Positions 4,838-8,134 of a DNA stretch of 8,134 nt are shown piece by piece. Source of the stretch: Actinomycetes bacterium (GTDB lineage: Bacteria > Actinomycetota > Acidimicrobiia > Acidimicrobiales > Palsa-688); the NCBI GenBank assembly GCA_021811865.1, contig JAKAQB010000112.1, forward strand, positions 1 to 8,134. Direction: 5' to 3'. The notes below the pieces were generated by a model. The model searched no databases and had not been told where the DNA came from. It was given only the letters and a program-made list of their open reading frames with translations. The position numbers and the translations under genes are program-made. Numbering within the stretch: the stretch's first letter is position 1; each line of letters opens with the position of its first letter.

Positions 4838-6502
4838 ATGGATGTCGTCGTCAGCGTCGGTGACGTCCCGGTGCCGCCGCGGTTGGCCGCACGGGCACGT
4901 CGGGTGATCACCGTCCCGGCCGGGCCGCTCAGCAGCGCTGACGTCGCCGACCTGCGGGCGCACTTCCCGAGGAGCCTTGCGGTGGTCGGCGAACCGGATG
5001 AGGTGGTCGAGGTGGCCAACCAGCTGCACCGGGCGTCGTTCCCGGTGGTGGTCTACACCGACGAGCCCCTCCCGCTCGACGACGGTGTGGCCACCGCCAG
5101 GCTGACCGATCACGGCCCGCCGATGCAGGCCGCCGACTCACTGATCGACCTGTTCGGCCACACCCCGCTGGTCCGCCTCGACCGCACCGCCCGCGACCTG
5201 TCGTGCCAGCTGCTGGCGAAGCTCGAGTACCTCAACCCGGGTGGCAGCGTGAAGGACCGGCCAGCGCTGCGGATGGTGGAGGTCGCCGAGCGGGAAGGCA
5301 TCCTCCACCCGGGCGGAACGATCGTCGAGCCGACGTCGGGCAACACCGGAGTGGGCCTGGCGATCGTCGCCGCCCGCCGCGGCTACCGGTGCATCTTCGT
5401 GATGCCCGACAAGATCTCCGAGGAGAAGCGCTCGCTGCTTCGCGCGTACGGCGCCGAGGTGGTGATCTGCCCCGCGTCGGTCCCACCCGACCACCCCGAC
5501 AGCTACTACTCGGTCTCGCGCCGGCTGGCCCAAACGACGCCCGGGGCATGGATGCCCAACCAGTACGCCAACCCGGACAACCGAGAGGCGCACGTGCGCA
5601 CGACGGGACCCGAGATCTGGGAGCAGACGGCGGGGCGGATCACCCACTTCGTGTGTGCCATCGGCACCGGCGGGACGATCTCTGGCGTGGGGCGGTACCT
5701 GAAGGGCCGCAACCCCGGAGTGCAGGTGATCGGCGCCGACCCTGAGGGATCGGTGTACTCGGGGGGGACCGGCCGCCCCTACCTGGTGGAGGGGATCGGT
5801 GAGGACTTCTGGCCGGAGACCTACGACCGCACCGTCGCTGACCGTGTCGTGATGGTCTCCGACCGCGACAGCTTCCTCACCGCCCGCCGGGTCACACGCG
5901 AGGAGGGCATCCTCGTGGGCGGGTCGTGCGGTACGGCCATCTGGGCTGCCGTCGAGGTCGGCCGGGACCTCGGCCCCGACGACGTGGTGGTCGTGCTGCT
6001 GGCCGACTCGGGGCGCGGCTACCTGTCCAAGGTGTACGACGACAGCTGGATGGCCGACCACGGCTTCCTCCGGGCCGGCGGCGACACCGTCTCGGCTGTC
6101 CTGGCCCGCAAGGCGTCGTCCGGCCTGCCGCCGCTCGTCCACGTGCACCCCGACGAGACGGTGCGCTCGGCGATCGCCATCCTGAAGGAGTTCGGCGTCT
6201 CCCAGATGCCCGTGGTGCAGGCCGAACCGCCGGTGATGCTCGGCGAGGTCGTCGGGACCGTCAGCGACCGGCTGCTGCTCGAGGCCGCCCTCGTGAAGCC
6301 GGAGGTGATCGACGGCCCGGTGAGCGCCGTCATGGAGCGCCCGCTGCCTATGGTCGGCTCCGGTGAGCCGGTGGATCTCGCCGCCGCCCGCATGGCGGGG
6401 GGCACCTCGGCGGTCCTCGTGGTCGACGACGGACGCCCCGTCGGCATCGTGACCCGTTCGGACCTCCTCGAGTTCCTCGCCGGCCCGGCCACGTCACTGT
6501 GA
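4838..6502 (+). CDS. cbs: Cystathionine beta-synthase with extra N-terminal domain and C-terminal CBS pair
   Basis: PLP enzyme that condenses serine and homocysteine into cystathionine, the first step of reverse transsulfuration. Three parts are seen in 554 residues. Residues 1-95 are an alternating strand/helix stretch (VVVSVGD, VITVPAG, SLAVVGEPDEVVEVANQL, FPVVVYTDE) that I do not recognise. Residues 96 to about 410 are the fold-II PLP domain, with Lys139 (SVKDRPA), the TSGNT phosphate-side loop at 166-170, GTGGT at 276-280, VEGIGEDF, GGSCG and the pyridine-binding Ser391 in DSGRGYLSK, a signature of cystathionine beta-synthases. Residues about 430-490 and 494-551 are two CBS motifs, which in some homologues bind adenosyl ligands. 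The heme motif of animal enzymes is absent, and the extension has no cysteine. Starting at Met96 the protein would have the normal actinobacterial length (about 460). The first 95 codons nevertheless show the same GC-rich third positions, and ATG 4838 has a matching -10. It shares a GTGA overlap with the next gene. O-acetylserine-dependent cysteine synthesis is a less likely alternative. Confidence 0.93.
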   Translation: MDVVVSVGDVPVPPRLAARARRVITVPAGPLSSADVADLRAHFPRSLAVVGEPDEVVEVANQLHRASFPVVVYTDEPLPLDDGVATARLTDHGPPMQAADSLIDLFGHTPLVRLDRTARDLSCQLLAKLEYLNPGGSVKDRPALRMVEVAEREGILHPGGTIVEPTSGNTGVGLAIVAARRGYRCIFVMPDKISEEKRSLLRAYGAEVVICPASVPPDHPDSYYSVSRRLAQTTPGAWMPNQYANPDNREAHVRTTGPEIWEQTAGRITHFVCAIGTGGTISGVGRYLKGRNPGVQVIGADPEGSVYSGGTGRPYLVEGIGEDFWPETYDRTVADRVVMVSDRDSFLTARRVTREEGILVGGSCGTAIWAAVEVGRDLGPDDVVVVLLADSGRGYLSKVYDDSWMADHGFLRAGGDTVSAVLARKASSGLPPLVHVHPDETVRSAIAILKEFGVSQMPVVQAEPPVMLGEVVGTVSDRLLLEAALVKPEVIDGPVSAVMERPLPMVGSGEPVDLAAARMAGGTSAVLVVDDGRPVGIVTRSDLLEFLAGPATSL

Positions 6503-7719
6503 GCTCGACTGGCGGCGGGACGCCGGGCTACGGCGGTGGCGTCGCCGGCGGTGGCGCCGCCGGCGGTCCGGGTACAGGCCACGGGTTCGAGACTCTCGCC
6601 ATCCACGCCGGCCAGGATCCCGACCCGGTCACGGGGGCGGTCGTCCCGTCGGTGTCGGTGGCGACCACCTTCGCCCAGTCGGGCGTCGGCCGCCACGCCG
6701 GCTACGAGTACAGCCGCAGCGGCAACCCGACCCGCCGCGCCCTCGAGACGTGCGTGGCGGCGCTAGAGGGAGCCGCCGGTGGCCTGGCGTTCGCGAGTGG
6801 GCTCGCCGCCGAGGACGCCGTCTTGCACCTGCTGCGCCCCGGGGACCACCTGATCGTCCCCGACGACGCCTACGGCGGCACCTACCGGCTCGTCAACGGC
6901 GTGTGGGGCTCCCTCGGCGTGTCCCACACCTCCGTGCCCCTCGGGGACCTGGACGCCGTGACGGGCGCATGGCAGCCCACGACCCGGATGGTGTGGGCCG
7001 AGACCCCGACCAATCCCCGGCTCGGGATCGTCGACGTCGCCGCCCTCGCTTCGCTGGTCCACGCCCGAGGCGGCCGTCTCGTCGTGGACAACACCTTCGC
7101 CACCCCCTACCTGCAACAGCCCCTCGCCCTTGGCGCCGACCTGGTCGTGCACTCGAGCACCAAGTACCTCGGCGGCCACAGCGACGTGGTCGGTGGCTTC
7201 GTCGCCGGCGGCGACGAAGCGGTGCTCGAGGAGCTGGCGTACCTCCAGAACTCGATCGGGGCGGTGCCCGGGCCGTGGGACTGCTACCTGACGCTGCGGG
7301 GCATCAAGACGCTGGCGGTCCGCATGGAACGCCACTGCACGACCGCCGCCCGCGTCGTCGACGCCCTGCTCCCCCACCCGGCGGTGGCGTCCGTCCTCTA
7401 CCCGGGCCTGCCGGCCCACCCCGGCCACGCCGTCGCCGCCCGCCAGATGCGGGGGTTCGGGGGGATGGTGTCGTTCGTCCTGCGCGGCGGCGAGGCAACC
7501 GCCCTGGAAGTCGCCGGCGGCACGAAGCTGTGGACCCTCGCCGAGTCCCTGGGCGCCGTCGAGTCGCTCATAGAGCACCCCCACCGCATGACCCACGCCT
7601 CGGTCGCCGACTCCCCCCTGGCGGTCGACCCCGGCCTCCTCCGGCTCTCGGTCGGCCTGGAGACCCCGGACGACCTCATCGCCGACCTGCTCGGAGCGCT
7701 GGACCGGGCCGGCGCCTGA
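6499..7719 (+). CDS. metB: Cystathionine gamma-synthase / gamma-lyase (Cys/Met metabolism PLP enzyme)
   Basis: Fold-I PLP enzyme of the Cys/Met metabolism family, 406 residues. It either makes cystathionine from an activated homoserine and cysteine, or splits cystathionine to cysteine, 2-oxobutyrate and ammonia. Motifs in order: ETLAIHAGQ, YEYSRSGNPTR, FASGLAAE, the aspartate loop VVDNTFATPYLQQPL, the PLP lysine Lys222 in SSTKYLGGHSD, and C-terminal LAESLGAVESLIEHP, MTHAS and LRLSVGLE. The residues visible do not separate synthase from lyase. Directly following cystathionine beta-synthase argues for a lyase role in cysteine formation, whereas the usual name for such actinobacterial proteins is MetB. 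GTG 6499 overlaps the preceding stop as GTGA, without its own ribosome binding site, so translational coupling is likely. About 28 Gly-rich residues precede the conserved start of the fold, and no later start codon is available before it. The last codons are the first copy of a 17-bp tandem repeat. Confidence 0.93.
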   Translation: MSSTGGGTPGYGGGVAGGGAAGGPGTGHGFETLAIHAGQDPDPVTGAVVPSVSVATTFAQSGVGRHAGYEYSRSGNPTRRALETCVAALEGAAGGLAFASGLAAEDAVLHLLRPGDHLIVPDDAYGGTYRLVNGVWGSLGVSHTSVPLGDLDAVTGAWQPTTRMVWAETPTNPRLGIVDVAALASLVHARGGRLVVDNTFATPYLQQPLALGADLVVHSSTKYLGGHSDVVGGFVAGGDEAVLEELAYLQNSIGAVPGPWDCYLTLRGIKTLAVRMERHCTTAARVVDALLPHPAVASVLYPGLPAHPGHAVAARQMRGFGGMVSFVLRGGEATALEVAGGTKLWTLAESLGAVESLIEHPHRMTHASVADSPLAVDPGLLRLSVGLETPDDLIADLLGALDRAGA

Positions 7720-7767
7720 GCCGGGCCGGCGCCTGAACCGGGCCGGCGCCTGAACCGGGCCGGCGCC
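7703..7767 (+). repeat. 17-bp tandem repeat crossing the metB stop codon
   Basis: The unit ACCGGGCCGGCGCCTGA occurs at 7703-7719, with one changed base at 7720-7736, again at 7737-7753, and as a 14-base partial copy at 7754-7767. The first copy encodes the last residues and TGA stop of the gamma-synthase. Because 17 is not a multiple of three, each later copy carries a TGA in a different frame. Each unit contains the palindromes GCCGGC and GGCGCC, so neighbouring copies can pair into nested hairpins. These might terminate or stabilise the mRNA. Growth by slippage is the simplest origin. Confidence 0.85.
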
Positions 7768-7874
7768 ACCGCTGGCACTGGCCCCCCGGGGACCGCCGGC
7801 GCATCGGCCTACCCTCCGGGGGCGTCGCCTCCCCTTGCCATCCCGCAGCTTCCGCTGAATGACTGATTACCCCT

Positions 7875-7898
7875 TTTGCCCACTGGGACGGGGGCAAA
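7875..7898. terminator. Inverted repeat between convergent genes
   Basis: TTTGCCC (7875-7881) and GGGCAAA (7892-7898) form a perfect 7-bp stem with a 10-base loop, in the 227-bp gap between the plus-strand gamma-synthase and the minus-strand zinc-ribbon gene. It stands out because A/T stretches are rare here. No U-run follows on either strand, so a bidirectional terminator is only a possibility. A palindromic binding site is the alternative. Confidence 0.35.
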
Positions 7899-7911
7899 CC
7901 AAACCCGAACC

Positions 7912-7938
7912 GTGCGCAGCCAGGCCAACTGCGCGCAC
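7912..7938 (-). terminator. Hairpin just downstream of the zinc-ribbon gene
   Basis: GCGCAG (7914-7919) pairs with CTGCGC (7929-7934) around a 9-base loop. The pairing extends to GTGCGCAG against CTGCGCGCAC if two bases bulge out. On the minus strand this begins 8 bases after the zinc-ribbon stop and is followed by GGTTCGGGTTTGG, a weak T-containing tail. The position suits a terminator for that gene. Confidence 0.35.
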
Positions 7939-7946
7939 AGGGCCCA

Positions 7947-8134
7947 TCAGGTCGTCGTGGGTGCGCGCGGTTCGGTTGCCTGCGCGCGGTTGCGGTCGAA
8001 CCTGCTTCCGGCGGGCGGGAACCCGGCCAGGGACAGGTCGCAGCAGGGGTCCCGCCATCCGCAGTCACGGCAGCGGTAGTGGGCGTGCTCGGGTTCGAGG
8101 GTGCCGCCGCAGTGCGGGCATTCCGGCAGGACGG
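7947..8134 (-). CDS. Small zinc-ribbon protein, C-terminal part (5' end outside the window)
   Basis: The frame is open from the right edge (first full codon ends at 8132) to a TGA at 7947-7949, giving 61 visible residues. They begin with VLPECPHCGGTLEPEH, followed by YRCRDCGWRDPCC. The CPHC and CRDC pairs, 13 residues apart, are a typical four-cysteine zinc ribbon, and a CC pair follows. Short actinobacterial proteins with the CPxCGG...YRCxxCGWRDxCC pattern are common and of unknown function. DNA or RNA binding or a structural zinc role are possible. The last 30 residues are polar and low in complexity (RNRAQATEPRAPTTT) and partly come from an 11-bp direct repeat in the DNA. The third codon positions are strongly GC, supporting a real gene. 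The true start and the remaining N-terminus are not visible. Confidence 0.75.
   Translation of the reverse strand, partial: VLPECPHCGGTLEPEHAHYRCRDCGWRDPCCDLSLAGFPPAGSRFDRNRAQATEPRAPTTT

Noticed and set aside
3550..4863. Plus-strand frame of 437 codons overlapping ppgK
   Set aside because: Out of frame with ppgK, extremely Arg/Gly-rich and without family motifs.
5138..6148. Minus-strand frame of 336 codons opposite cbs
   Set aside because: Shadow of the cystathionine beta-synthase. It is rich in His/Asp/Val and lacks any motif.
6763..7596. Minus-strand frame of 277 codons opposite metB
   Set aside because: Antisense shadow of a gene with intact PLP motifs.
7759..7800. Inverted repeat GCCGGCG/CGCCGGC with a 28-base loop after metB
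   Set aside because: Seven-base GC-only matches at this distance are expected by chance in such DNA, and the left arm is simply part of the 17-bp repeat.
7876..8079. Plus-strand frame of 67 codons near the right edge
   Set aside because: It covers the hairpins and is antisense to the zinc-ribbon gene, which has two clear CxxC pairs. No ribosome binding site is seen.

Overview
The window is very GC-rich, with G or C in most third codon positions. It carries actinobacterial-type genes: a polyphosphate glucokinase, a membrane-anchored HtrA/PepD-type protease, and an actinobacterial cystathionine beta-synthase/gamma-synthase pair. Several starts also look leaderless. I read it as a chromosomal segment of a high-GC actinomycete (Actinomycetota). 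Acidimicrobiia or a relative is possible, but the sequence alone does not prove the class. I see no insertion sequence, phage gene, tRNA, rRNA or CRISPR array.

The left half (1-4014) is read on the minus strand. From upstream to downstream it holds a multi-pass membrane protein of unknown function (2878-4014), a short Gfo/Idh/MocA-family oxidoreductase starting 10 bp after it (1986-2867), a 353-bp spacer with a hairpin pair and a helically phased repeat, and an HtrA-type serine protease whose C-terminal end runs off the left edge (1-1632). The protease is absent from simple ORF lists because its frame is open to the window edge. The large plus-strand frame opposite it is only a shadow.

The right half is read on the plus strand from a 52-bp divergent spacer: polyphosphate glucokinase (4067-4816), cystathionine beta-synthase with an extra N-terminal domain of about 95 residues (4838-6502), and a cystathionine gamma-synthase/lyase (6499-7719) that overlaps it by 4 bp. 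The last two form a translationally coupled transsulfuration pair (homocysteine + serine to cystathionine, then cystathionine chemistry). A 17-bp tandem repeat starts inside the last codons of the gamma-synthase. Beyond a hairpin-containing convergent spacer, the C-terminal 61 codons of a zinc-ribbon protein enter from the right edge on the minus strand.

Most of the content is housekeeping. The points most worth following are the N-terminal domain fused to cystathionine beta-synthase, a set of -10-like hexamers 6-7 nt before start codons (one includes the stop codon of the upstream gene), a potential G-quadruplex in the first codons of the membrane protein, the phased TCAGG-type sites before the protease, and the 17-bp repeat across the gamma-synthase stop. 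I do not see a clear new multi-gene system.
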